59,642 bases of DNA from positions 1-59,642 of the IMG/VR virus record IMGVR_UViG_3300037248_000128. The stretch is one strand, 5' to 3'. The stretch is from a virus. The notes below the pieces were generated by a model. The model was not told where the DNA came from. It ran no database searches and saw nothing but the letters and a program-made list of their open reading frames with translations. Both the position numbers and the translations under genes were made by a program. This document shows positions 28,747 through 37,779 of the stretch, in pieces (positions within the stretch are counted from its first letter, which is position 1; every line of letters begins with the position of its first letter).

Positions 28747-30591
28747 TCAGGCCACGAGCAGCGTCGTCGAGGTCAGCGCCGTTCCCGCCAAGTGGCCCGT
28801 GTTCGCCGTCGTCACCGTGCCGTCGCCGTTGTGGTAGTAAGCGAGGCCAGGCGTTAGTCCTGTGAGGTTGGCGCAGACTTGGCCCGGCGGAACGATGGTC
28901 GCCGTACCGCTGGAACTTACGGCAGAGGCGGTGAGGCCGATGGGGCCTTGGCTCAGATTCGATACTGCGGAGATGATGCGCGTGCTTATCGTGTCGTCCA
29001 CGTTCCAAAGAACGGCAAGAACTGTCGTGGAACTAACAGCAAACACCCAGTATTGAATTACGTTATGGGCGATACCCCCCGAGACGACGCCGGCTGTAAC
29101 TTGGAAGACTGTTCCATCCGTGTCGTTGAAGATAAACGATCCCGCGCCAAGAACCGCCAAGGTCATTGGCGAGCGTCCAGCTCCCCCCAGTATGTTATTG
29201 AAGTTCGTCGTACTGCCGTGCGGACTCGTCGTGGGCAGCAACGAGCCCTGCGTGATGGTTGTGCCTGATACAGTGAAGATCGGCGGCGCGTTACCGGGTT
29301 CAATCTGAACCACGGCAAACGTCGTGGCGCTCAATGTGGATAAAGCGGGAGCGCCGATTGACTGGCCACCTTTTTGAAGGGTGACTACGCCGGCATCCAG
29401 CACGGCGCCTAACGTGACGGTCGTGCCAGATATGGACCCCGCCAAAAGGCCCGTGGTGGGCGGCTGCGGATCGCCTGATGTAAAAGCAAGCACGAAACTG
29501 GTCGTGCTTAACAGCACCATCGAGAGTTGCCCATTGACAGAAGCGCCGGGGCTGACGGTGGCTGGCGTGTTCAATGTTATCGTGGCGCCCGATACGCTGG
29601 CGATGACAGCGCCCACGACGGGGGATGCGTCATAGGAAATTAGCGCCTCGCTGGAGGAGATAGGCGCAACATTGACTGATAGTCCACCAGTGACGACGGT
29701 TACTGCCGCACCAAGCGTGATGGTTGTACCTGATACAGTTCCTGCAATAGCATAGGTGTTGGTGTCATTAGAGCCAGTGTAGACGATGATGAAGCTGGTG
29801 GCGCTCAGACTGGCAACGCCGATACAGTTGAAACCATTGGTATTTGTATTGAGGCCCTGTGCCGCATCAACAACCGCAGGCGTTCCGGCGGTGATTGTGC
29901 CGCCTGAGACGGAAGCGGCGACGGCCGTGAGGAATCCGCTGTTGGTCGGATCGTTGTAGGCGCAGACAAAAAGTGAAGCGGAGAGGGCGGCTGCGCTTGG
30001 AGAGCCAAAGGGTATATTTCCGGCGGGTCTCACATTGGCCATGCCGGTCGTCGTGTTCGGCGTTCCGTAGGTGATTGATGTGCCCGACACCGTTCCGACG
30101 ACAGCGCCTATGATCCCCGCGTTCGTGAAAAAGTTGGCCGCACCGTTGCCAGCGAACAGGACGAAGTGGGTAGCATCGAGCTGGAGGTAACTGATTCCTA
30201 CCGCGTCGTACCAAAGCAGGGAGCCAAACGGATTGACGACGCCCGCTACATTCGGAGCCGGCCCCCATGTCTGCACCGCATCTCCTGAGGAATTGACAGA
30301 GACAGAAGTTCCAGCGGCGAGGTTGGTTGCGGCGGTGAGGGTGATGGAGGGCGAGCCGCCGCTGATCGTCAGCGTCGCATCAGGCGTAGAGCCGCCGACC
30401 GTGCCGCCGGTGACAGTGATCTGCTCGACGCCATTGACGGTGTGCGTGCCGTCCGTGAGCGAGAGGTTGCCCAAGCCAAGCAGGCTCGTCGCGTTCGCGT
30501 TCAGGGCCGTCGTGTTGCCGGGCCGCGCAAAGGGGAAAAGGTCGGTTCCTAGCGGCGTAACCGTCGTAGCGGCTGAGATTTTAGTGTTCAC
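28747..30591 (-). CDS. Propeller-repeat tail fibre / receptor-binding protein
   Basis: A 614-residue virion protein. After a 40-residue N-terminal anchor-like start (TPLGTDLFPFARPGNTTALN) it has about seven repeats of near 50 residues, each with VSGTTITLG-type strand, a variable loop and SATSFVLAY-type strand (for example VSGTSITYGTPNTTT, VSGGTITAGTP, VSGATITLNTP, ISGTTVTLGAV). This is the look of a beta-propeller or related sheet array used in receptor binding. It is the last gene of a leftward structural operon. The N-terminal region resembles other phage fibres; the repeats are the likely host-recognition part. Confidence 0.75.
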   Translation of the reverse strand: MNTKISAATTVTPLGTDLFPFARPGNTTALNANATSLLGLGNLSLTDGTHTVNGVEQITVTGGTVGGSTPDATLTISGGSPSITLTAATNLAAGTSVSVNSSGDAVQTWGPAPNVAGVVNPFGSLLWYDAVGISYLQLDATHFVLFAGNGAANFFTNAGIIGAVVGTVSGTSITYGTPNTTTGMANVRPAGNIPFGSPSAAALSASLFVCAYNDPTNSGFLTAVAASVSGGTITAGTPAVVDAAQGLNTNTNGFNCIGVASLSATSFIIVYTGSNDTNTYAIAGTVSGTTITLGAAVTVVTGGLSVNVAPISSSEALISYDASPVVGAVIASVSGATITLNTPATVSPGASVNGQLSMVLLSTTSFVLAFTSGDPQPPTTGLLAGSISGTTVTLGAVLDAGVVTLQKGGQSIGAPALSTLSATTFAVVQIEPGNAPPIFTVSGTTITQGSLLPTTSPHGSTTNFNNILGGAGRSPMTLAVLGAGSFIFNDTDGTVFQVTAGVVSGGIAHNVIQYWVFAVSSTTVLAVLWNVDDTISTRIISAVSNLSQGPIGLTASAVSSSGTATIVPPGQVCANLTGLTPGLAYYHNGDGTVTTANTGHLAGTALTSTTLLVA

Positions 30592-30594
30592 GGC

Positions 30595-30777
30595 CTATCC
30601 CCATTGCCAACTGCCAGAGCCGTCTTCTAGCTCCCAAGTGCCGGATGCGTCTTCGAGCTCTATAAGATTCGGCGTCGGCGGTGGCGGGCCGCTACCGGCA
30701 GAGCCGCCCATGATCAGGCCGAGGCCAAGTCCGCCGGCTTGGTTCTCGGGCCAGAGGGTCTGCTGCTCTGTCGGCAT
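30595..30777 (-). CDS. Small fibre-associated protein, 60 aa
   Basis: A 60-residue Gly/Pro-rich protein with an EDASGTWELEDGSGSW near-repeat at its C-terminus. It lies between two virion genes, with its start directly at the stop of the upstream gene and three bases before the fibre gene. Likely a minor tail or fibre accessory. Confidence 0.58.
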   Translation of the reverse strand: MPTEQQTLWPENQAGGLGLGLIMGGSAGSGPPPPTPNLIELEDASGTWELEDGSGSWQWG

Positions 30778-31425
30778 CTACGGCGCCCACTTACAGGCCA
30801 GCACATCGCTGGACGTGCCTATGACCGAGATGCTGTCAGTACTGCAGAACGTCCCGTTGAATGCTAATGGCCCCGTCCCCGAGGCCAAAATCAGCCCAGC
30901 GCTCGTCAGCGCAGGTGTCGCGCAGCCGTAAGGGTCCAGATCACTGTTGGTGATGAACACGTACGGCGCGCAGGCGTAGCCCGAGCCGCCATCGTCGACA
31001 GTGATCGACGCGACGGTCAGCGCCCCTGGCGATCCGCTCATCACGCAGTGCGCCTCGGCGAGATGCGACGGCGCGGGGCCGTTCGGCTGGTTCAGGCCGA
31101 GATAGGACGTATTCAGCCCGCCCTGCCCGACGCCAGTGCTCGTCTGCGGATAGCCGCCCCCAAGGAACCTCACCACGGGCGGCTTGGTGAAGTTGAACCC
31201 CGCGTTGGTCACGGCGATGCTGCTGACCGCGCCGTTGGTCAGCGTCGCCGTCGCGCGCGCCGAGCCAAACTCGATCGCCATCGAATTCGCGCCGAGGTTC
31301 TGAAGGATCAAGCACGAACGCGCCAACGACTGAGCGAGCACGAGCTGCGCTGAACCGCTGAGCGTCAGCGTCGCGTCGAAAAGGGGGCTGCGGATTTGCT
31401 GGTTCGAACTGCCTACAAGGTTCAT
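30778..31425 (-). CDS. Virion structural protein with GGG-repeat units
   Basis: A 215-residue protein with beta-rich sequence (FDATLTLSGSAQLVLAQSLA) and two units of a repeat also seen in the 44116 and 47685 genes: SSIAVTNAGFNFTKPPVVRF and ASITVDDGGSGYACAPYVF. It is probably a tail or fibre protein. Confidence 0.72.
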   Translation of the reverse strand: MNLVGSSNQQIRSPLFDATLTLSGSAQLVLAQSLARSCLILQNLGANSMAIEFGSARATATLTNGAVSSIAVTNAGFNFTKPPVVRFLGGGYPQTSTGVGQGGLNTSYLGLNQPNGPAPSHLAEAHCVMSGSPGALTVASITVDDGGSGYACAPYVFITNSDLDPYGCATPALTSAGLILASGTGPLAFNGTFCSTDSISVIGTSSDVLACKWAP

Positions 31426-31625
31426 GTCGCTCTCCCCGCCTTACGGCCGCGGCGCTTGTGGCGGTCCTTGTTTCGACTGACCACAGCGTTTGCGGCGCGG
31501 ATCGCCGCGCCCTCTGATGCCCCGCGCTCAAGCATGGAATTCGAGACGTGAGCAAATTGCCTGCGCTTCTTTGCAGTGTTCGCCTTGCGGGTGAACCGCC
31601 GCGCGTCTGAAGGCTTCCAGGGCAT
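31422..31625 (-). CDS. Conserved small basic phage protein
   Basis: A 67-residue protein: PWKPSDARRFTRKANTAKKR, then FAHVSNSMLERGASEGAAIR and AANAVV. This layout is common in phages and prophages of Proteobacteria, usually beside structural or lysis genes, and its function is unknown. The basic C-terminal tail suggests nucleic-acid contact. Confidence 0.76.
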   Translation of the reverse strand: MPWKPSDARRFTRKANTAKKRRQFAHVSNSMLERGASEGAAIRAANAVVSRNKDRHKRRGRKAGRAT

Positions 31626-33046
31626 CAGGCGGCCTCCTGCCGTTGCTCAGCGCTAGCGACGAGCGCCGACATCCAATCGCCTTCCCAAATCCAGCGGCCC
31701 GCGTGCTGCAACGACACCCACGGGGCCACGAGCACCTTGCCGCCGAGCTGCCGCCAGCGGTGACACATCGCGAAATCTTCAGCCAAGTACCGCTTGTTGA
31801 AGATGATCGGGTTGAAGACGCCGAAGTCGTCTTGGCCATTCGGCCCAGAGAACGCCAAATCCGCGTACGACTGACTCATCCGAACCGCGCAGTGGTGCGA
31901 GATCAGCGTGAACGCCATGCCGACGCCGGTCACTTCGATCAAACCAGCCGAGGCATCCGAGAAGATCGGCATCGTCTGCCCGCGGTCGTCGGCGTTGTTG
32001 ACCGCGAACGACGGGTCCTTGCGGGGATCGGTCTTCCGCGGTCCCGCCGCAGCCACGAAGTCCTTGTTCGCAAGCAGCAAGCGGACGACATCGTGGGGAT
32101 CCCACCCCATGTCGTCGTCGATCATCATCATGTGCGTGTCGGACGAGCGCAGGAACGCGCCGAACAGATGATTGCGCGCCAGTACGATGTCGCTCGAGCC
32201 CGGAAGCTCGCTCCGATGCACCTTGGCGCCGAGACTGCGCAGAAGCTCCATCGTGCCCATCATGGAGGCGACGAACACGCGGTCGTAGCTGCTCGAGCCA
32301 CAAGGAGTCGCGAGCATGATCGAATACGGCGAGAGGTCTGGCCGGCTAAACTCGAGCCCGCTCTTGGCCTGAAGCGCCTGAATCCTCTCGACCGTGGCCG
32401 GGAACTCGTCGCGCTGCCAGCGCTCCCAGACGAGGGTGTCGTGCGCCCAGCTTGAGTTCGTCCGCTTGGCGGTGTCGTCCGTGACTCCCGTCTTCAGCGC
32501 GTGATTGTGTCGAACGACGATGGAGAGGTCGCAGGTCCAGCACTTCGTCGCGCGGCCAAGCATCTCCCAAGCGTCGTCGCTGAACATATGATTTACGCCC
32601 GGCAGGTTCATCCAACCGACCGCTTCAAGCAGCGGCGCCGAGAAGACCCAGCACGTTCCGCCCTTCTCTGGAGCGTTCAGGCGATCGTCGCAGGTCGCGA
32701 ACGACCAGCCGTTCAGATGCGCGATGAGCTTGCGGTCCCAATCTGCGGTTTCGCAGATAGCGTCGTCAGCGAGCCACCCGAACCACGTGGCGTCGGGATG
32801 CGCGTTGCGAAGTTGGTCATACGCCCAATCGGATTTGGAGAGCGCGCCGTCGAGCTCGGTGACCATGATCGACCAGTCGGCGGGCAGGGTCAGTGCGTCG
32901 TAGGCGTCCTTATTCTCAGCGTAGTCTCGGTCGTTGAGCACGAGTACGCCGGGCGTCGAGATGCCCGTCTTGATCGCTGAAGCGAGGAACCGCGGCAGAT
33001 GTGTCGCCACCCGGCCTCTCGTGGGCAAAATCCACCAGCCAGTCAT
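31625..33046 (-). CDS. Two-domain glycosyltransferase
   Basis: A 473-residue protein with two GT-A-like halves. The first (WILPTRGRVATHLPRFLASA) has WFGWLADDAI with an acidic pair near 95; the second (SIMLATPCGSSSYDRVFVAS) has HMMMIDDDMGWDPHDVVRLL near 310, a DxD metal site. The ends of the halves carry aromatic and His residues (DVVRHNHA-like region, QHAGRWIW). It is embedded among virion genes with overlaps on both sides. Targets may be virion proteins or host surface glycan. Confidence 0.78.
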   Translation of the reverse strand: MTGWWILPTRGRVATHLPRFLASAIKTGISTPGVLVLNDRDYAENKDAYDALTLPADWSIMVTELDGALSKSDWAYDQLRNAHPDATWFGWLADDAICETADWDRKLIAHLNGWSFATCDDRLNAPEKGGTCWVFSAPLLEAVGWMNLPGVNHMFSDDAWEMLGRATKCWTCDLSIVVRHNHALKTGVTDDTAKRTNSSWAHDTLVWERWQRDEFPATVERIQALQAKSGLEFSRPDLSPYSIMLATPCGSSSYDRVFVASMMGTMELLRSLGAKVHRSELPGSSDIVLARNHLFGAFLRSSDTHMMMIDDDMGWDPHDVVRLLLANKDFVAAAGPRKTDPRKDPSFAVNNADDRGQTMPIFSDASAGLIEVTGVGMAFTLISHHCAVRMSQSYADLAFSGPNGQDDFGVFNPIIFNKRYLAEDFAMCHRWRQLGGKVLVAPWVSLQHAGRWIWEGDWMSALVASAEQRQEAA

Positions 33047-33345
33047 TGCCGCTTCCGAACCTCTAGGACCGTAGCCGGGATCACGGTCAGACAGGCGTAC
33101 GCGATCAGCACCAGCAGCGGCATGTACCCCTGTCGCAGCATCGCCATCACGGCGAGGGCGAAGGCACCCAGAAGGGCCACCAGAAGCAGCGCGCGGGCGC
33201 TCAGGGCGAACGCCAAGCCTCCGAAGGCAGCGACGATCACTTCAAGGGTCTCCGCCTTGTACGGCGCCGGCTGCGGGTCAGTCGGCTCCGAAGGCGTCGA
33301 GGGGATCGGCGTCTCCTGCGGGGTCGGGTCCGCTATCGTGTCCAT
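33043..33345 (-). CDS. Two-span membrane protein, 100 aa
   Basis: A 100-residue protein with a Pro-rich start (TPQETPIPSTPSEPTDPQPA) and hydrophobic stretches (VIVAAFGGLAFALSARALLL, LLVLIAYACLTVIPATVL) separated by a basic turn. ATG at 33345 is preferred; a TTG at 33423 would extend it. It overlaps the 33278-33619 gene by 68 bases in another frame. It could be an inner-membrane protein made late, or a membrane-piercing virion component. Confidence 0.58.
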   Translation of the reverse strand: MDTIADPTPQETPIPSTPSEPTDPQPAPYKAETLEVIVAAFGGLAFALSARALLLVALLGAFALAVMAMLRQGYMPLLVLIAYACLTVIPATVLEVRKRQ

Positions 33346-33619
33346 TTGGACGATCTTCGGTCGCGGCCGTTCCTCGACCTCTTCGACCGCCAGCCTCACG
33401 GAGCTGAGATTTGAGTCCGCCAAACTTCGAGCCCTCTTTCCCGTCTGGGACGATGCGGGAGCGCATCTCAGCCCACTTCATCGCCGACTCCAGCGCAGCG
33501 ATCCGATCGCGTGCTGAAGGCGGGTCTGCGCCTTCGACGGTAACCTCGCCATCGACTGTCTTCAAGACAGCCACCACGGCCGCGTCGATCGCGGAAATCA
33601 GGGGGTCGTTCTTGGCCAT
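33278..33619 (-). CDS. Hypothetical protein with DPLDAFG tail
   Basis: A 113-residue protein: helical N-terminal half (ISAIDAAVVAVLKTVDGEVT), then a Gly/Arg-rich linker and a C-terminal DADPLDAFGAD. The last motif echoes DPLDAFD and NPFDQFD in other proteins of this phage. ATG at 33619 overlaps the stop of the big virion gene (TGATG). Confidence 0.62.
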   Translation of the reverse strand: MAKNDPLISAIDAAVVAVLKTVDGEVTVEGADPPSARDRIAALESAMKWAEMRSRIVPDGKEGSKFGGLKSQLREAGGRRGRGTAATEDRPNGHDSGPDPAGDADPLDAFGAD

Positions 33620-36381
33620 CACTTGTTCTCGAGGTCGGCCATTTCGGACAACGCGGACGAGGCGTCGCCAGCGGGCGCGTCATCGGGCGCCCGGGCTTCC
33701 CGCTCAGACGGTCCTCGCATCGGCGCGGTCTTGCCAGCAGTGCCTTCCACGCCGATCTGCGCGAGCGCGATCCGGCGAAGCAATTGCCGGTCGTCCATGT
33801 TCAGATGCGCCGAAGGGTCGATGCCGAGCGTCTTGCCGATGGTCTCCGCGTAGGCTTTCGGGTCGTTCGAACCATCTCCTGCCGGCGCCCAGCGGTCGGT
33901 GATGCCGTAGAGCGTATCGATCCCGTGCTTCGTGTAGTAGGCGTGCAGATTCTCGACCGACGCCTGCAAGCCGTGCTCAGGGGTGTCGAAGACCGCAAAC
34001 CGCCCATTCACGCCCGTCTGGCCGACGTAAGACTTTCCATCCTCGCGCGGCTGAAGGTTCGTCGGATTGTTGTTCTCGAACTCGCCCGTGAGCGGCGCGG
34101 TGACGAACGCGGCGTACTGGGTCGGAACGGGGGTCGGGGCTGGCGCGGCCTGCGCTGCTGGCTGCGACGGCGTGTCGCCGCCCTTCTGGCTGTCGAACTG
34201 ATCGAACGGGTTCGCTTCCTTCGGGCCCTTGTCGGCGTCGTCAGCGGCAGGCCCGCTCTGCGCTCCCTTCCCAGCCGCGACCGAGGCGGGCCAGATTGCC
34301 TTCAGTTCAGGCGGCAATCCCTTGGGTACGTTCCCCTTTTCGGCCGCGTCGGCGATCTCGTGCAAAGTCGCTTCCACGTCCTTTTGCTGCACGGCCCACT
34401 CGGCGATCTGCCGCGCCTCGTCCTCGCCCATGCCGAAGTGGTGACGGGCCAGGAACCGCATTCCCTGAACAACGGCTTGGTGATAGCGCCCGCTGATCAC
34501 GTCGAGGAACGTGCGCGTCGCCGTGTCCTTCACGTCCTGATCAATCATCCGGGTCTGCGAGCCGGTGCGAGAGCCGACGAAGTTAGCCTTGTCGACGCTC
34601 TGCCCGATCAAGTCGACGGCGCGCAGATAGCGGTCCGCGACTTCCTTGCCGAGCAGCTCGGTCAGGTTGGCTTTGGCGTTGTAGCCGGTGGTCAGCACGT
34701 CCTCGAGCCCTTGAGCGCCGCGGCTGCTGGTCCCGAACCGGCTAGAGAGCCGCTCGACGACCGCGTGCTGAAACTCCGCCCGCTGCTCGGGCGTCAAGTC
34801 CTTCAGCATCGCCTTGAACTGCTCCGGCCGCATCGTCGACACGTCCTTGTCGAACTCCGCTTGGCGGATGCGCGTGGAGTAGTCGCGATAGCTGGCGCGG
34901 GCCTCTTGCAGATGCGGCGCCTTGTCCAAGTGCTCGTCGATGGCGTCCATGCGCGAGCGGACCGCCGAAGCATTGTCCATATCGCCTCTGTCGGCGAACT
35001 GAGACGCACGGTCTCGGAGTCGGATGCGAACGCGATCTAGAGCTCCGCCAGATATGGTCGGGGGCTGTGGCTCAGGCGGTACGGGTGCCTGTTTCTCAAT
35101 GGCCGCGAGCACCTGTTGTCGAGCAGCGGGTCCGAGATTTGCTGGAATGGCGTCGACAAGGCTCTGATGCTTTGCCGAATCCGCTTTGTATTTGGCACGC
35201 GCAATGGCGTAGCGGTCGAGCGCGTCGAGCTCATGATACTGCTGCGCGGCTTGGGGGTCGGAGATCATCCGCTCTCGCGCGGTGGCCCGAGCAGAACGAA
35301 TTGCTCTGCCCGACTCGGGGCTATCGAGCGCCTCGAACAGCGATGGCTCTGTCTCAATGGGATGAGAGTAGGGCGTTTGATACTTAGTCTCCGCGAGAGA
35401 ATCTCGCTCCTTCTTGAGCGCCGCGACCCGTTGCTCGGCCGAACCTTGTTTTGTCGAGAGGGCTTCGGTCCGCTGCGTCGCCCGTGCACCGACATCCGCT
35501 CGCGCGCGCCGACGGTGTTCCTCGAGGATCGTGTCGGCATCGCCCGCCCGCGTCGCCGCCGTGCGCACGACGCGCTGTGCGGGCGTTTCCATCACGTCAA
35601 GCAGTCGAGGGTCACCCGCATCGACATCGCGGTGTTCCTGAGCCGCCTGACGGGCTTGGCGAGAGTTTAGCTTGCCTTGGCCGATGAGCCTGCGCGCGGC
35701 GCCAGTACGGGCGGTGTCGGCGGGCGTCGGCGGCTCGCGTACAGGAAGGCGCGCGGTTAGCGGCTCGCTGGCCTGCGGCGGGCCCATGACGGGCTCACCC
35801 TTGGGCCCCGCCAAGTAGAGGTCCGACCAGATGTCCTTTTCCAGATCCTCGACGGACGGGACCTGACCGAAATCTTTGTCTTGCTCCGGGGTTACGTCCT
35901 GCCCGCCCGGCAGAAGCGCGCCAAGGCCACGCTCAGCGACGATCCGGCGCCGACGCTCCTTGTCGGACAGCCGCGCCGCCCTCTGATTCGTCGGCATGGC
36001 TGACAGAAGCGCATGCTCGCCTTCAGCCAGCGGCCTCACGACAGCCGTATGCAGCGGAGCCCCGACGATGGCGGTCATCGGCACGTTCGCCGCGTCCGCC
36101 GCCAGGTGGTAGGCGTCGACATAGATGCCCGCGGCCTCTTTGGCCAACGCGAGCGCGTCCATTGGATCGCCGGTTTTCTGGAACCTCGTCAGAGCGTCGC
36201 TGATGCCTTGCGCGCGAGCGGCTGGCTGTTGGGTTACGTCTTTGCCCAACCGCTGCGCCGCGCTAGCGACATCAGCCCCGTAGGTTGAGCCGAGATAGCC
36301 TGTCACGGGATTTCCCGTGTCCAGACCGCTCGCCGGACCGCTAGGCGCGTCGAATTGGTCGAACGGATTTGCGGCGGGCAT
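33619..36381 (-). CDS. Internal virion protein with lytic domain
   Basis: A 920-residue, mainly helical protein. It opens with NPFDQFD (residues 5-11), passes through long charged helices (about 230-700), then repeats ANPFDQFD at about 723 and a Pro/Ala linker. Residues about 770-900 resemble structural lytic domains of the P5/internal-virion type: NNNPTNLQPREDGKSYVG, GRFAVFDTPEHGLQASVENL, YGITDRWAPAGDGSNDPKAY. It would be ejected with DNA and open the peptidoglycan. The second NPFDQFD just before the lytic domain suggests two once-separate genes were fused. Confidence 0.82.
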   Translation of the reverse strand: MPAANPFDQFDAPSGPASGLDTGNPVTGYLGSTYGADVASAAQRLGKDVTQQPAARAQGISDALTRFQKTGDPMDALALAKEAAGIYVDAYHLAADAANVPMTAIVGAPLHTAVVRPLAEGEHALLSAMPTNQRAARLSDKERRRRIVAERGLGALLPGGQDVTPEQDKDFGQVPSVEDLEKDIWSDLYLAGPKGEPVMGPPQASEPLTARLPVREPPTPADTARTGAARRLIGQGKLNSRQARQAAQEHRDVDAGDPRLLDVMETPAQRVVRTAATRAGDADTILEEHRRRARADVGARATQRTEALSTKQGSAEQRVAALKKERDSLAETKYQTPYSHPIETEPSLFEALDSPESGRAIRSARATARERMISDPQAAQQYHELDALDRYAIARAKYKADSAKHQSLVDAIPANLGPAARQQVLAAIEKQAPVPPEPQPPTISGGALDRVRIRLRDRASQFADRGDMDNASAVRSRMDAIDEHLDKAPHLQEARASYRDYSTRIRQAEFDKDVSTMRPEQFKAMLKDLTPEQRAEFQHAVVERLSSRFGTSSRGAQGLEDVLTTGYNAKANLTELLGKEVADRYLRAVDLIGQSVDKANFVGSRTGSQTRMIDQDVKDTATRTFLDVISGRYHQAVVQGMRFLARHHFGMGEDEARQIAEWAVQQKDVEATLHEIADAAEKGNVPKGLPPELKAIWPASVAAGKGAQSGPAADDADKGPKEANPFDQFDSQKGGDTPSQPAAQAAPAPTPVPTQYAAFVTAPLTGEFENNNPTNLQPREDGKSYVGQTGVNGRFAVFDTPEHGLQASVENLHAYYTKHGIDTLYGITDRWAPAGDGSNDPKAYAETIGKTLGIDPSAHLNMDDRQLLRRIALAQIGVEGTAGKTAPMRGPSEREARAPDDAPAGDASSALSEMADLENK

Positions 36382-37779
36382 CTACTGCCCCAGCACCTTC
36401 GCCGCAGCGCCGGGCCCGTACTTCTGGTCGTATTGATCGCGGAGGTCGGGATGCTGCTTCAGGTGATCGACGGCAGCGGGCGGCGGCGCCTCGTAGTTCT
36501 GCGTCAGAGACGGCACAAGATCGGGGTCGTACTCAGGCGGCGTCAGCACGGACGTATCGGGAATCCCGAGCTTCTCTCCGCGCGCTTGAAGCGCCTCGAT
36601 CTGCTTGTCGTAGGCGGCGTCGATTTCCTTCGCGACCGACCCCGCGATCTGGATCATGTCGTTCGCCATCTTCGGCGAGAGTTGCCCCCCGCCGGCCGCC
36701 ACGCGATTTGCCGCCACCAAGAGCGAGTCGACGTAACTCTTGTGCTCGGTGAGCATCTCCATCTGGAAACCGCGGATCGCACGACCGCCGTTGATGATCT
36801 GCGTGAACGCGTCGGCAAGTGAGGCTTGGCTTACGACGCCCGGAGGCGAGGTGGCGTACTCGTGAATCGTGAACAGCTTTTGCGCCACGGTGTTATAGGC
36901 GGCTCCGACAGTGTTCGGCCGCTGCAGGGCCGCGATCTCGCGGTCTGCCATCGAGGCGACCTCTGACGGCGACCATTCATGAGACGGGGCCAGCCTCGCG
37001 CGGCCCGTCGCAAACGCGTCCAAGCGCTCCTCTGGCGTCGCGTGCGGGTGCTGCTTGTCCCAGTCGGCCATGTACGAGGTGAGCGCATGCTCCTCCTCGG
37101 CCTTGCCTTGGGCGATCTGCGCTTGGCTGACCTTCAGCGCGTAGTCCTCGGTGAAGTTGAAGATCGAGCGGATGTCGCCCGACTGAGCGACTTGTAGCGC
37201 GAGGTCGTTGTGCATCGCGGCCGCGACGCCCTGGAACTTCGCCACGGCCTCACGAACCTGCGCCGCGCCCTCTCGATCGAGAGAATTCGTGCGGCGATCG
37301 ATGCTCGCCAGCGCTTCGTCGTAGGCCTTCTGTTCGAAGTCGGCGGCCTTGACGGCGTTGTCGCTGGCGACCTTCCACGTCTGGAACGCCTGATTCGCCG
37401 CCGCTTGGTCGTTCGCCTGATAGGCTTTGATGACTCCCGCAGCCGCGTTCAGCGCCGTCGTCATCGGTTGACGTGTGAGAAGCCCTCCGAACGCCGCGAT
37501 GAACATCGCAGCCGAGCCCCAGATTTGCTTCGGGTCGGTCGGCTGCACCGTCGGCGGCGGGATGGGCTGGAACTTCGGCGGCGTCAGCTTGCCCGCTTCG
37601 TCCTGAAGCCGCGCCTCGCCAGCCGCGGTTCGGCCCTCGATGCCGGCGATGTCCTGCGATTCCTGGCCCGCCGCGTCGTAAAGCTGGCCCTCCTCGCCCT
37701 TCTCGCGCTTGGCGATGCCAACGATCGCCGAGGAAGCCGACGAAAGAGGATCGGCCGGTGTGAGTTGAGCGTCAGGCAT
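36382..37779 (-). CDS. Internal virion (core) protein
   Basis: A 465-residue helical, Ala/Gln-rich protein without signal peptide. WGSAAMFIAAFGGLLTRQPM (near 85-105) is a membrane-prone stretch, and long helices follow (QAAANQAFQTWKVASDNAVK). Size, composition and place between two other internal-type genes suit a core or ejection protein of a podovirus. Not matched to a named family. Confidence 0.7.
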   Translation of the reverse strand: MPDAQLTPADPLSSASSAIVGIAKREKGEEGQLYDAAGQESQDIAGIEGRTAAGEARLQDEAGKLTPPKFQPIPPPTVQPTDPKQIWGSAAMFIAAFGGLLTRQPMTTALNAAAGVIKAYQANDQAAANQAFQTWKVASDNAVKAADFEQKAYDEALASIDRRTNSLDREGAAQVREAVAKFQGVAAAMHNDLALQVAQSGDIRSIFNFTEDYALKVSQAQIAQGKAEEEHALTSYMADWDKQHPHATPEERLDAFATGRARLAPSHEWSPSEVASMADREIAALQRPNTVGAAYNTVAQKLFTIHEYATSPPGVVSQASLADAFTQIINGGRAIRGFQMEMLTEHKSYVDSLLVAANRVAAGGGQLSPKMANDMIQIAGSVAKEIDAAYDKQIEALQARGEKLGIPDTSVLTPPEYDPDLVPSLTQNYEAPPPAAVDHLKQHPDLRDQYDQKYGPGAAAKVLGQ

